Positions 1 through 8,625 of a DNA stretch of 40,908 nucleotides are shown in pieces. Origin of the DNA: a virus; IMG/VR virus record IMGVR_UViG_3300030202_003533, positions 1-40,908 of that record. One strand, written 5' to 3'. A model generated the notes under the pieces. The model made no database searches, was not told the origin of the DNA, and saw nothing but the letters and a program-made list of their open reading frames with translations. Position numbers and translations under genes: made by a program. Numbering within the stretch: position 1 is the stretch's first letter; each line of letters begins with the position of its first letter.

Positions 1-1659
1 GCTATTCGTAATGTGTTTGGAGATTTAGATGATTTTCTAAACACTTCTATGTCTTCTCAGCTTGGTGCTTTATCCTTCATTAACGAAGGTTCCACCCGTC
101 GTAAAGAAATCCTTGCTAAGTTCCTTGATTTGGAGTTCTTTGAACGAAAGTTCAAGTTGGCGAAAGAAGATGCTTCTGATTTGCGAGGTGCTCTGAGAAG
201 AATTCAAGATGTAGATTATGATGAAGATATCAAGAAAACAAAAAATGATATTTTTAAAGCTGGAGCGGCGGTAGCCAAACAGAAGAATCATTGTTCTAGT
301 TTGAAAGAGGACTTGAGTTCTGTAGAAGAAGAAATCGCTGCTTTAGAAAAGACCCTATCTCAGATACTGGAAAAACCGATCTCTATTCGCAAAGTTAGAA
401 AAGATTTGGAGAAGGCTGGAGAAAATAAAAAAGTTTTAAAAAATAAAGTTAGGGATCTAACAAAACAAATTAAAAATAAAGAAGAATTCCTACAAAAAGG
501 TGGTGTTTTATTAGAATCTATCGACATCCTGAGCCTGAGTCAGCAAAAAGAAGAAGCTGATGAATTACAAGATAGAGTAGAGAAACTACTGCGAGAGCAA
601 GAAAAGCAAGAACGAGAGAGGGAGACAAGCCTTCGACAGATCAAAATACTAACTGACATCCCATGTGGTGATAAATACTTAACTTCTTGTAAGTTTATTA
701 AAGATGCTCATGGAGCCAAACAAGATCTAACAATCACTCAAAAAGTCTTGGCAGAGGTCGAAAATAAGTTAGAGTTAAAATCAGGTGAGTTGTCTGACAT
801 TGATATTGATAAGGTCAGTAAAACAATCAATAACTGGACTCAGCTAACTCAAAAAATAAAAGATGAACAAAGTAACATTGCCAATCTAAATTTAGATCTA
901 GAAAGAACAAATATAGCTATTCAAAAGTTGGAAGGTGAAATCGGAGAACTAAATGAAACAGCAGATTACTATGAAGAACACAAAGAAGTGTTAGAAAACA
1001 TGGAAAAAGTTGTTTCAGAAGTGGAACTAACTAAGACTAATAAAGAGAGGACTGAGCAAGAACTACAAGATTGTGAAGATCGAATTTATCAGCTTATTGG
1101 CAAAGAAGGGGCTTTGGAACAAAAGCTACAAAATTTAAAGGATCTCAAAGAGGATAGGTTTCGGCTAAATGCGGAATACTCAGCTTATGATCTCTTCATG
1201 AGATGTATGCATTCTAACGGTATCGCTTTTGATGTTATCAAGAAAGCTCTGCCAGTTATCAATACAGAAGTCGCAAAAGTGCTGTCAAATATTGTTGACT
1301 TTGAGGTTTTCTTTGAGAACAGTGAGAATAAATTAAATATTCTAATCAAACACCCAAAACACGACCCACGACAACTTGAAACTTGTTCCGGAGCAGAGAA
1401 AACCCTTGCCGCTGTTGCTATTAGAATTGCCCTACTAAATGTAAGCAATATGCCGAAGAGCAACCTGTTTATCCTTGATGAACCGGGCACTGCTTTAGAT
1501 GCTGAAAACATGGAAGGCTTCGTCAGGATCTTGGACCTAGTAAAAGGGTATTTTGATGTTACTTTACTAATTACTCACATAGAGAGTTTGAAAGATGTCG
1601 TCGATATGACAGTTGAAATCTCTAAAACAGATGACGGATATGCATTTGTTAATCAATGA
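1..1659 (+). CDS. gp46: gp46-like recombination nuclease ATPase subunit (SbcC/Rad50 family), 5' truncated
   Basis: The reading frame is open from base 1, so the N-terminal part with the Walker A motif lies outside the window. What remains is a long charged coiled coil, a central Cys pair (PCGDKYLTSC, C-x7-C) where SbcC/Rad50 proteins carry the zinc hook, then a second coiled coil. The C-terminal ATPase half follows, with the ABC signature TCSGAEKTL and Walker B FILDEPGTALD. In T4, gp46 pairs with nuclease gp47 for end resection, recombination-dependent replication and host DNA breakdown; gp47 is not visible here. Its stop codon overlaps the SD of the next tiny ORF. The family assignment is firm. 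The hook deviates from the usual CxxC. Confidence 0.93.
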   Translation, partial: AIRNVFGDLDDFLNTSMSSQLGALSFINEGSTRRKEILAKFLDLEFFERKFKLAKEDASDLRGALRRIQDVDYDEDIKKTKNDIFKAGAAVAKQKNHCSSLKEDLSSVEEEIAALEKTLSQILEKPISIRKVRKDLEKAGENKKVLKNKVRDLTKQIKNKEEFLQKGGVLLESIDILSLSQQKEEADELQDRVEKLLREQEKQERERETSLRQIKILTDIPCGDKYLTSCKFIKDAHGAKQDLTITQKVLAEVENKLELKSGELSDIDIDKVSKTINNWTQLTQKIKDEQSNIANLNLDLERTNIAIQKLEGEIGELNETADYYEEHKEVLENMEKVVSEVELTKTNKERTEQELQDCEDRIYQLIGKEGALEQKLQNLKDLKEDRFRLNAEYSAYDLFMRCMHSNGIAFDVIKKALPVINTEVAKVLSNIVDFEVFFENSENKLNILIKHPKHDPRQLETCSGAEKTLAAVAIRIALLNVSNMPKSNLFILDEPGTALDAENMEGFVRILDLVKGYFDVTLLITHIESLKDVVDMTVEISKTDDGYAFVNQ

Positions 1660-1669
1660 GGACTAAAAA

Positions 1670-1732
1670 ATGTGTGGATGTGATAATTGTAAATGTGAGA
1701 AAGACTGCGGCTGCGATTGCTGCTGCGGTTAA
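1670..1732 (+). CDS. 20-residue cysteine-rich micro-protein
   Basis: This ORF is too short for ordinary gene calling. It encodes 20 residues of which nine are Cys (positions 2, 4, 7, 9, 13, 15, 17, 18, 19), mostly as CxC pairs and a terminal CCC, mixed with Asp, Lys and Gly. A GAGGA Shine-Dalgarno at 1658-1662 lies 7 bases before the ATG, overlaps the gp46 stop, and is too far from the next gene (1754) to serve it. The Cys density resembles a metallothionein or a metal-binding peptide, but no family is recognised. The good SD favours real translation; the length leaves chance possible. Confidence 0.5.
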   Translation: MCGCDNCKCEKDCGCDCCCG

Positions 1733-1753
1733 TAACTAACCAGAGAGGGTAAA

Positions 1754-1948
1754 ATGGTGGCAGCAGTAAAAGCATTTGCCGATAGGCACTTAGAAAGATT
1801 TGTATCAAAGAAACTTTTGGTATGGCTAACAACAACAGGACTACTTCTTGCTGATAAAGTAGATTCCGAGCAGTGGGTAATCATTGCTTCAGCATATGTC
1901 GGCACACAGGGCTTCGTCGATGTTGTAGCCCGTTTCAAAGGTAAGTAA
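1754..1948 (+). CDS. small membrane-associated protein, holin-like in size
   Basis: A 64-residue protein with an SD-like GAGAGGG before ATG 1754. It has a basic, amphipathic N-terminus (residues 1-20). One hydrophobic stretch at about 21-33 (LVWLTTTGLLLA) and a second weaker one at about 41-55 (WVIIASAYVGTQGFV) follow, then a basic tail ending FKGK. Two short hydrophobic segments in 64 residues would fit a small holin or inner-membrane protein. It is directly followed by a TM-plus-coiled-coil protein and a signal-peptide protein, which would suit a lysis group. No signature proves that, and a second holin/endolysin pair exists at 38427-39650. Confidence 0.7.
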   Translation: MVAAVKAFADRHLERFVSKKLLVWLTTTGLLLADKVDSEQWVIIASAYVGTQGFVDVVARFKGK

Positions 1949-2352
1949 TGACTTGGCTAACAGCTAAACATATTTTAAAGAAAATTTGGACTTACATAAA
2001 AAACTATTGGTGGGCAGGGGCTTTAATAATAATTGGCTTTGTCCTCCATAAGTTTTTTGTAAAAGACAAAGATTATTTCAGAAGCCTCTACGAAGGCAAG
2101 GTTAAACAGAACGAAGAAGAAATCAAAGTTCTGAATGACTCCCATGAAGAAGAGGTTAAAGAGAAAACCAGAGCACAGCATGATTTTAAGGTTGCTGTTC
2201 AGGCAGTCGATGAAATGAAAAAAGAAAAGGGCGAGAAAATAAAGCGACAAGAAAAGAAAAGAATAAAAGAGATCGTTTCTATGCCCGAAGAAGAAAGACT
2301 GCATACTTTGGCTGATGAGTTCGGATTGGAGATCGTTGAGGTCGAGGAATGA
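1948..2352 (+). CDS. single-TM coiled-coil protein, possible i-spanin-like
   Basis: 134 residues. The N-terminus is basic, one transmembrane helix lies at about 20-36 (WWAGALIIIGFVLHKFF), and a long highly charged coiled coil follows at about 45-110. The C-terminus is acidic (residues 112-134). This is the topology of inner-membrane spanins (Rz type): N-in, periplasmic coiled coil. The start codon shares its A with the last base of the upstream stop (TAATG), so the two are translationally coupled. The next gene, which carries a signal peptide, overlaps it by 4 bases. Spanin function is inference from topology and neighbours. T4-like marine phages often carry a protein of this shape with unknown role. 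Confidence 0.72.
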   Translation: MTWLTAKHILKKIWTYIKNYWWAGALIIIGFVLHKFFVKDKDYFRSLYEGKVKQNEEEIKVLNDSHEEEVKEKTRAQHDFKVAVQAVDEMKKEKGEKIKRQEKKRIKEIVSMPEEERLHTLADEFGLEIVEVEE

Positions 2353-2786
2353 AAACCACAACAATCATCTTATTAATAACTTTATTTCCAATAACTTGCT
2401 TTGCTAATGGCAAAATCGCAGCGATAAAGAAAGGTCAAAGAGCACCATTCAGTGGTATACTATTAGATAAATCCGCAGAAGCAACAATAACAGCAAAGAG
2501 AGAAAGTGCTGTTAAGATTTGCGAGATGAATAAAGACTTCTCAATAAAAAAGATTACAGCCGAATGTAATTTTGAAAAAAGACTTATTACTATTGAGAGA
2601 GACACAGGCAAGAAAAAGTTTGATGAGCTTATGAAACTCAAGAATGCCGAAGTAAAAAGATTAGAAGAAGTTATTAAAAAATCACAGAAACCAGATTATA
2701 CTAAGTTATGGTTTGTTGGTGGCTTTGTTGCCGGTGTGGGTTTATCCATCGGAATATTTTATGCCGCAGCCCAGGCGAGTAAATGA
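2349..2786 (+). CDS. secreted/membrane protein with signal peptide and C-terminal TM
   Basis: 145 residues. A signal peptide is visible at 1-20 (MKTTTIILLITLFPITCFAN, likely cleaved after FA). It is followed by KIAAIKKGQRAPFSGILLDKSA, a motif (GQxAPFxGxLLD) I associate with small conserved phage and bacterial envelope proteins. A Lys/Glu-rich helical region comes next (60-118), then a TM segment near the C-terminus (about 121-140, WFVGGFVAGVGLSIGIFYAA). It starts with an ATGA overlap with the upstream stop and is followed by another 4-base overlap. In this position it could be the outer partner of the spanin-like 1948 product, but it lacks an obvious lipobox, so the role remains open. Confidence 0.75.
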   Translation: MKTTTIILLITLFPITCFANGKIAAIKKGQRAPFSGILLDKSAEATITAKRESAVKICEMNKDFSIKKITAECNFEKRLITIERDTGKKKFDELMKLKNAEVKRLEEVIKKSQKPDYTKLWFVGGFVAGVGLSIGIFYAAAQASK

Positions 2787-3106
2787 AAGAAGATTTAAAC
2801 AAAGTAGCAAAGATGGAACAAGCCATTGAAAAACGATGGGGTAAAGAAGCAGTAGAGAACCCAGCTTCTCACTGGGACGAAGAAAAAGAAAAAGAATATC
2901 TAGAGCAGTTGAAGGAACAGGCAAAAAAAGAGAGCAGATCTTCAACAACTCGTGAACATGATGGTATTTTAATAACCTCAAAACTATTTATTGATAGAAA
3001 GGCTGACAAATGCCCTGTATGTCATAGTTTTAAAATGTCTAACAAAGACAAAGTTATGATAAAAAAAATAGGTCACTGTCAGCGTTGCGAATGGAAGAAA
3101 AACTAA
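2783..3106 (+). CDS. zinc-ribbon protein upstream of the terminase
   Basis: 107 residues. The N-terminal half is charged and helical (KEDLNKVAKMEQAIEKRWG, then a Glu/Lys-rich segment). The C-terminal half carries CPVCHSF at about 77-83 and CQRCEWKK at the end, a classical two-knuckle zinc ribbon (CxxC...CxxC). Such a protein just before gp17 could be a DNA-binding accessory, for example in place of a small terminase, but no helix-turn-helix or gp16-like sequence is recognised. The stop codon TAA overlaps the next ATG as TAATG. Its real gene status is well supported by tight packing; its function is unknown. Confidence 0.75.
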   Translation: MKEDLNKVAKMEQAIEKRWGKEAVENPASHWDEEKEKEYLEQLKEQAKKESRSSTTREHDGILITSKLFIDRKADKCPVCHSFKMSNKDKVMIKKIGHCQRCEWKKN

Positions 3107-3672
3107 TGAACAAAGTCCAACAAATTATTCAAGGCATCGCCGCAGCAATGGCTAACTCATATGACGGAGCAACTGACGAGAACGGTGATCCCATTAAGAT
3201 CGGTCTCCGTAGAGAGGAAGGCAATCCTGTTATAGACAGTCGTGTCATGGATGGCTTTGATTGTACAATCCAAGGCAACCTTTTAGTTGTTAAATACAAT
3301 ACTGAAGAAAACCTTAAGGGTCTTCGTGGCATTCATCACATGGGCTTGGAAAAGTACCAAAATGAAATCGAGCAAAGAATGGCAGACATTATCAAGTTTG
3401 TTAAAAAAGAGGCTAAAAAAGCAACTGGAGCCGCCCTTAATTTAAAGCTAGATGGTGAGATTGACATTCTTATTCAGCCAATGAACAAACTTCGCACAAT
3501 GGTTTCAGCAGTTGGTATGTACACTATTGGTGGGATGGAAGCACAAGAAGATCCAAAACCCGAAGGTGGCAGACGATCAGAGGCTGACTTTTACAAAAGC
3601 TTTATTTCAAATCTTAAGGAAGCCCAAAAGAAGAAGAATCTAGCTTACAAGCCTTTTTGGCGTAAGTCCTAA
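3106..3672 (+). CDS. conserved phage protein of unknown function before terminase
   Basis: 188 residues from the ATG at 3106 (MNKVQQIIQGIAAAMANSYDG). That start was chosen because it forms a TAATG junction with the upstream stop; an earlier in-frame ATG at 3085 lies inside the previous gene. The sequence looks like a mixed alpha/beta domain (GFDCTIQGNLLVVKYNTEEN), then a helical region rich in Lys (IIKFVKKEAKKATG). A beta segment (LDGEIDILIQPMNKLRTMVSAVGMYTIGG) and a basic C-terminal tail ending FWRKS follow. It lies immediately before gp17, so a packaging or head role is likely by position only. Confidence 0.8.
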   Translation: MNKVQQIIQGIAAAMANSYDGATDENGDPIKIGLRREEGNPVIDSRVMDGFDCTIQGNLLVVKYNTEENLKGLRGIHHMGLEKYQNEIEQRMADIIKFVKKEAKKATGAALNLKLDGEIDILIQPMNKLRTMVSAVGMYTIGGMEAQEDPKPEGGRRSEADFYKSFISNLKEAQKKKNLAYKPFWRKS

Positions 3673-3680
3673 TTACCTTA

Positions 3681-5261
3681 ATGGCTTTTAAATTAACTAA
3701 AAAACAAATAATAGCCGAAATCATTCGATGTGGTAAAGATCCTGCTTATTTTATTAATAACTTTTGTAGGATCTCTCACCCATTAGAGGGGACTATTCCC
3801 TTTAAATTGTATGATTTTCAAGAAGACTGTATCGAAAAGTTTAACGAGCACCGCTTCAATGTAATTAACAAAGGTCGCCAGTTAGGTATTTCCACAACAG
3901 CAGCAGCTTATATTTGCTGGATGATGCTGTTTCATAGAGATAAAAACATCTTAGTGGTAGCTACTAAACTTAGCACAGCATCAAACTTGGTAAAAAAAGT
4001 TAAGTTTATGATGAAGTCAATACCTGACTGGCTCATGATTGCTAAGATTACAACAGATAATAAGAACTCATTTGAACTAGCTAACGGATCACAGATCAAG
4101 GCATCCTCAACATCGGGCGATGCTGGTCGCTCTGAAGCTCTTACTTTGTTGGTGATTGACGAGGCGGCTCACATTGAGGGTTTAGATGAACTGTGGACTG
4201 GTTTATATCCCACACTATCTACTGGTGGTCGCTGTATTGCTTTATCAACTCCCAATGGTGTAGGCAACTGGTTCCATAAGACTTACACAGAAGCTGAAGA
4301 AGACAAAAACGACTTTAATACAATAAATTTACCATGGTCAGTTCATCCAGACCGTGACGATGAGTGGTTTAAAAAAGAAACAAGAAACATGTCGAAGAGA
4401 CAAATCGCTCAAGAACTTGAATGTTCTTTTAACTTTTCAGGTGAAACTCTTATTCACGGCGGTGATTTAGAACAGATCCAAAAAGGATTGTGCGATCCAA
4501 AGTATAAAACAGGTCATGATAGAAACTTTTGGATTTGGGAAACATACGAAACAGGTAAAAATTATGTATTAGTTGCTGATGTTGCCCGAGGAGATGGTAA
4601 GGACTTTTCAGCTTTTCAAATCTTTGAGACAGACACAATGACTCAAGTGGCTGAATACCAGGGCAAACCCACTCTGGATGTTTACTCAGAGATGATCTTT
4701 GAGGCAAGTCGAGAATATGGCTTTTGTTTAACAGTGGTTGAAAATAACTCTATTGGCATGACTGTGCTGGATAAATTAAGAGAAAGCAAACATCCAAATG
4801 TTTATTACTCAATAAAACACTCCCACAGTTATATCGACATGTATGAAGCACAGAATGCCTCAAATGCCGTGCCGGGGGTAACAATGTCTTCGAAGTCTAG
4901 ACCATTAATTATCGCTAAATTTGAAGAGTTCATTCGTACAAAACTAATTACAGTAAAGTCTAATAGACTAGCAAACGAAATGAAAACTTTTATTTGGAAC
5001 AATGGTAGAGCAGAAGCAATGCGCGGTTATAACGACGATTTAGTCATGTCCTGTGCTATTGGCTGCTGGATCAGAGATATAGCCTTAGTAGCGAACAAGA
5101 GAGAGATGGAATACAAAATGGCTTTCGCTGGGAATCTAAGTCAGACTAAAAAAGAATTTAATACTAAAATTCCTGGTCAAATAGGGTATACTAATCCTAA
5201 TAAGAAGTTAAGACAACAACATAACCAATACAAAAATTTTGCTTGGTTATTTAAGGGATAA
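3681..5261 (+). CDS. gp17: terminase large subunit (gp17-like)
   Basis: 526 residues, ATPase plus nuclease, close to the usual 550-610 of T4-like terminases. The ATPase half has a variant Walker A (GRQLGISTT, residues 65-73; the lysine is absent as in many terminases, with R66 probably taking its role). Walker B is LLVIDEAAH (D160, E161), and a coupling motif ALSTPNG lies at about 187-193. The nuclease half has the RuvC-like acidic residues: D300 in LVADVARGDGKD, E354 in VVENNSIG and D452/D453 in GYNDDLVMS. It pumps DNA into proheads through the portal, which is encoded 3 bases downstream. The assignment is very firm. Confidence 0.97.
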   Translation: MAFKLTKKQIIAEIIRCGKDPAYFINNFCRISHPLEGTIPFKLYDFQEDCIEKFNEHRFNVINKGRQLGISTTAAAYICWMMLFHRDKNILVVATKLSTASNLVKKVKFMMKSIPDWLMIAKITTDNKNSFELANGSQIKASSTSGDAGRSEALTLLVIDEAAHIEGLDELWTGLYPTLSTGGRCIALSTPNGVGNWFHKTYTEAEEDKNDFNTINLPWSVHPDRDDEWFKKETRNMSKRQIAQELECSFNFSGETLIHGGDLEQIQKGLCDPKYKTGHDRNFWIWETYETGKNYVLVADVARGDGKDFSAFQIFETDTMTQVAEYQGKPTLDVYSEMIFEASREYGFCLTVVENNSIGMTVLDKLRESKHPNVYYSIKHSHSYIDMYEAQNASNAVPGVTMSSKSRPLIIAKFEEFIRTKLITVKSNRLANEMKTFIWNNGRAEAMRGYNDDLVMSCAIGCWIRDIALVANKREMEYKMAFAGNLSQTKKEFNTKIPGQIGYTNPNKKLRQQHNQYKNFAWLFKG

Positions 5262-5264
5262 AAA

Positions 5265-7238
5265 ATGGCAGACCAAAGTAGAAATCCAAGAAATAATGTT
5301 TCTCCGCTCTTTAAGGCTCTGACAAGAATCTTTTCCGGTCCTATTATTAATTATAATCAGCGACAGGTGGCTCTTGATCGAAGAAAAAACTTAAATAAGT
5401 ATTCAAAGAAATTTAAATCACTAGCAGGGCTGGACTTTAAGAAGTCTCGCTATAATCCATACGATTATATGCAAACTTCTATCATGGTTAACCACAACCG
5501 TGCAGAACGCTATTTAGACTTTGATCAAATGGAATACATGCCCGAACTAGCATCGGCACTTGACATCTATGCTGATGAAATGACCACCCACAGCATTCTA
5601 ACCCCCTTGTTAAAGATTGATTGCCACAATGAAGAACTAAAGTCTATTCTAGAAGAACTATACTATAATGTTTTAAATATTGAATCAAACTTGTTTAGTT
5701 GGTGTCGCAACATGTGCAAGTATGGAGATTATTTCCTCTACTTGGATATCGATGAAAAATTGGGGATCACTTCTGCAATCGGTCTCCCACTTAGAGAACT
5801 TGAGAGGCTAGAAGGAGAAGACAAAGGCAACCCAAATTATGTCCAATACCAATGGAATAGTGGCGGTTTGACTTTTGAAAATTGGCAAATGGCTCACTTT
5901 AGAGTTCTTGGTAATGACAAATATGCTCCTTATGGAACTTCAGTTTTAGAGTCCGCCCGCCGTATTTGGAGACAATTAACTCTAATGGAAGATGCGATGA
6001 TGGCTTACAGGATTGTAAGAGCCCCAGAAAGAAGAGTGTTTAAGATTGATGTTGGGGGTATCCCACCAGAAGACATCGAGCAATACATGCAAAAAGTTAT
6101 CACCAATATGAAGAGACACCAGTTGGTAGATCCCGACAGCGGCACAATGGATCTTCGTTATAATCCAATGTCGGTAGAAGAAGACTTTTACTTGCCCGTT
6201 CGTCAGGGATCAGCAACTGAAATTGTCACTCTGCCCGGTGGACAAAATGCAGCCGCCATCGATGATGTCAATTACTTGAGAGACAAAATGTTCTCAGCTA
6301 TTAAGATCCCAAAATCTTACCTTTCTCAGCTAGATCAAATGCCTGAAGAGAAGACAACACTGGCTCAAAAAGATATTCGCTTTGCTAGAACAATCCAAAG
6401 GCTACAAAGATCTGTTATCGCAGAGTTAGAAAAGATTGGTATTATCCACCTATACACCTTGGGTTACAGAGGTGAAGATATTATCTCATTCGACTTATCT
6501 CTTAATAACCCAAGTAAGTTAGCACAGATCCAAGAGCTTGAATTCATCAAACAGAAGTTTGAGGTTGCTGGAGCAGCCCAAGATACTATGTTTAGCCGCA
6601 GATGGATTGCTGAAAACATCTTCGGTCTAGACAACGAAGAGTTTCTTAGAAATCAAAGAGAAAGATACTACGATAAAAAGGTTGATAAATCACTTGAAGC
6701 TTCCGCAGAAGAACCTGCTTTTGACTCACCTACTGCCGTTGGTGGAGATTTAGGTGGTGAATTAGGCACCCCTGATGAAGCAGACTTGGGTGGTGACCTT
6801 GGTGGTGAGGGTGTTGAAGCAGCCCCCGAAGCCGCAGCAGAAACACCCGCAGCAGAAGCAGCACCAGAAGCACCAGCCGCCGAAGAAGAAGCTAGTCCTC
6901 TATTAGTTGAACCCGGTGCTGCCAAAAGAGATGATTTCCCCGCCGATGGACTTAAACCAGTCAAGATGACTTTTAAAGATGGTTCAGAAATGTATGTCGG
7001 CAAAGGCAAGGGAAAACGATACAAACCAGTGCCTAAGTTTAAAGATGGTCGCAAATCAGCAGGTCGAAGAAAGAATTATCTTAGCCAAACAGGCAAGTCA
7101 AAAGACATTGGACAGATTGGAAGAGGTATGGTAGAGAATAAGGAAACTATTTATAATAGTTTAGCAGCCCAGTTAGAATCATTAACTGAAAGGGCAAATA
7201 AAATAGTTGATGAACTGGAGATAGAGGATGAGATTTAG
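5265..7238 (+). CDS. gp20: portal vertex protein (gp20-like) with long C-terminal extension
   Basis: 657 residues, versus 524 in T4 gp20. The core (about 1-480) carries typical gp20 features: LDFDQMEYMPELASALDIYADEMT, YGTSVLESARRIWRQL, and IPKSYLSQLDQMPEEKTTLAQKDIRFARTIQRLQ. After the core there is a low-complexity segment of Gly/Asp/Glu then Ala/Glu/Pro (about 480-550), and a basic, Lys/Arg-rich stretch (about 560-625). The final helix is LAAQLESLTERANKIVDELE. The portal forms the dodecameric ring for DNA entry, prohead nucleation and neck docking. It ends with an 11-base overlap with the next gene. The extension is unusual and may interact with scaffold or core proteins. Confidence 0.95.
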   Translation: MADQSRNPRNNVSPLFKALTRIFSGPIINYNQRQVALDRRKNLNKYSKKFKSLAGLDFKKSRYNPYDYMQTSIMVNHNRAERYLDFDQMEYMPELASALDIYADEMTTHSILTPLLKIDCHNEELKSILEELYYNVLNIESNLFSWCRNMCKYGDYFLYLDIDEKLGITSAIGLPLRELERLEGEDKGNPNYVQYQWNSGGLTFENWQMAHFRVLGNDKYAPYGTSVLESARRIWRQLTLMEDAMMAYRIVRAPERRVFKIDVGGIPPEDIEQYMQKVITNMKRHQLVDPDSGTMDLRYNPMSVEEDFYLPVRQGSATEIVTLPGGQNAAAIDDVNYLRDKMFSAIKIPKSYLSQLDQMPEEKTTLAQKDIRFARTIQRLQRSVIAELEKIGIIHLYTLGYRGEDIISFDLSLNNPSKLAQIQELEFIKQKFEVAGAAQDTMFSRRWIAENIFGLDNEEFLRNQRERYYDKKVDKSLEASAEEPAFDSPTAVGGDLGGELGTPDEADLGGDLGGEGVEAAPEAAAETPAAEAAPEAPAAEEEASPLLVEPGAAKRDDFPADGLKPVKMTFKDGSEMYVGKGKGKRYKPVPKFKDGRKSAGRRKNYLSQTGKSKDIGQIGRGMVENKETIYNSLAAQLESLTERANKIVDELEIEDEI

Positions 7239-8049
7239 ACATAACAAAAAAAGAAACCCGGCTTTTATTTTTGAAGCCTTAACTAGAGAGTATGCGAAAG
7301 CAAAACTCCATAAGGATGATGACAAGCTAGGTAAGGTAAAGTCAATTATGAGGGAAGTTTTCAACAAAGATAACCTTCTTTATAAACAACTAAGACTTTA
7401 TAAGGCACTTGTTGAGACAAGAGAAGTAGATTACATCACAGCAGAGAAGATTATTGCTGAAGTACACAGAGTGTTTTCTAATTTCGATAAGAAAGAGTTA
7501 TATGATGAACAAACATCAGCTATCCACAAGATCAATCATGAATTAGCACCTTCAGTCTTTCAAAATTATGTTTCAAATTACAAATCATTAGCATCGGCAT
7601 ACCAAATGTTCCACGATGACTCGATTGGTGTAAAGGACAGAGTACTTCTTGAAAGAAAAATTATTCAAGAGATGGTGAGTCCAGTAGCAAACGAAGTAGA
7701 AGAAGAACCAATTGATGAATTAGTCGTACAGATGTTTATCAAAAAGTTCAATGATACATTTGGCAACCTCATGACTGAGCAAAAAACTTTGATTTCCAAG
7801 TACATGGGCAGTCTAGAGGATGATGATACTGAGTTAAAGATCTTTGTGAACGAAGAATTGGAAAGATTAAAAGCACAAATTAAAGAAAACATGAATATTG
7901 AAGAGTTCCAAGCTGACGACTCAATGAAAAATAAAGCTACTCAGGTTTACAAACTTTTAGAGAGCTTCAGAGAGAAAAGAAAGCTTAATAAAGAAGACTT
8001 GGTAGTAATCCTTAAGACTCAGCAGTTAGTAGAGGAGATCCAACAATAA
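7228..8049 (+). CDS. conserved head-operon protein of unknown function
   Basis: 273 residues, predicted almost entirely alpha-helical and charged, starting RFRHNKKRNPAFIFEALTREYAKAKL. The opening (basic, RNxAFxxEAL) recurs, as far as I recall, in unnamed proteins lying between portal and protease in marine T4-like phages. There is a helical bundle at about 60-140, an acidic linker (ANEVEEEPIDEL) near 155, and a C-terminal helical pair ending VVILKTQQLVEEIQQ. It overlaps the portal by 11 bases and touches the next start by one base (TAATGG). A role in head assembly or portal/core interaction is inferred from location alone. Confidence 0.8.
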   Translation: MRFRHNKKRNPAFIFEALTREYAKAKLHKDDDKLGKVKSIMREVFNKDNLLYKQLRLYKALVETREVDYITAEKIIAEVHRVFSNFDKKELYDEQTSAIHKINHELAPSVFQNYVSNYKSLASAYQMFHDDSIGVKDRVLLERKIIQEMVSPVANEVEEEPIDELVVQMFIKKFNDTFGNLMTEQKTLISKYMGSLEDDDTELKIFVNEELERLKAQIKENMNIEEFQADDSMKNKATQVYKLLESFREKRKLNKEDLVVILKTQQLVEEIQQ

Positions 8050-8624
8050 TGGCTATTGAAATAACTGTAGGCGAAAAAGAAGCTCAAGCTGCCGGCATAG
8101 ATCTAAACTCTCCACCAGATATCGTTATTGATATCAAAGGTCCAGTGTTTACGATTAAGCTGGATGCTAGAAGAACATTAGATAATAACATTATTGTTTA
8201 CGATCACAAGTTTTTTAACATTGTTTTTGTTCCTTTTAAAAACAAGATCCTAACGATGCCAAAGCCGCATGTTAATAGAGATACTTACAGCATGCAAAGT
8301 GATTACCTAACTCATTTAGAAAGCAAAGGTGCCCTTCAACCCGGCACAATTAAGAGCGGCGGTGTTTTTAGATCGCTAGAAGCATTCTACCCAATCAATA
8401 AAGAGTTGGATGTCCTACAAGTTGTTATGCTTTTGACCAGTGAATTCATGAAAGCCCATGGTAACTTTGCCAAGATGGACGATTACATCGACGATGTAGA
8501 AGAAATGTATGTTGATCCGCCAGATGATGAGACAACACCATATGGCAAAGTCCCACAGAAGGCACAAAAAGGCACTCTGCCAAGCCCATATGGCAAACCT
8601 TACGGCTTAGTATACAGGATTTAG
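8049..8624 (+). CDS. conserved head-operon protein of unknown function
   Basis: 191 residues. The N-terminal part is beta-rich (IEITVGEKEAQAAGIDLNSP, then VIDIKGPVFTIKLDARRTLDNNIIVYDHKFFNIVFVPF in overlapping strands). It has a central helical part (LDVLQVVMLLTSEFMKAHGNF), then an acidic stretch (DDYIDDVEEMYVDPPDDE). The C-terminus contains a repeated PYGK motif (TPYGKVPQ, SPYGKPYG). No enzymatic motif is visible. It is translationally linked to both neighbours and sits in the portal-protease interval, which points to head assembly without naming a function. Confidence 0.8.
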   Translation: MAIEITVGEKEAQAAGIDLNSPPDIVIDIKGPVFTIKLDARRTLDNNIIVYDHKFFNIVFVPFKNKILTMPKPHVNRDTYSMQSDYLTHLESKGALQPGTIKSGGVFRSLEAFYPINKELDVLQVVMLLTSEFMKAHGNFAKMDDYIDDVEEMYVDPPDDETTPYGKVPQKAQKGTLPSPYGKPYGLVYRI

Positions 8625-8625
8625 A

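Noticed and set aside
1185-1511. Minus-strand ORF of 108 codons inside gp46
   Set aside because: It mirrors a real coding region, has no SD, and every supported gene is on the + strand. The same holds for all other minus-strand ORFs, including 6668-7054 and 22101-22454.
3085-3105. Earlier ATG at 3085 for the 3106 gene
   Set aside because: It lies inside the zinc-ribbon gene without an SD; TAATG coupling at 3106 is the pattern of this operon.
7146-7160. ACTATTTATAATAGT palindrome near the portal gene end
   Set aside because: It contains the candidate late motif but is inside coding sequence in an operon with no break; not listed as a promoter without RNA data.
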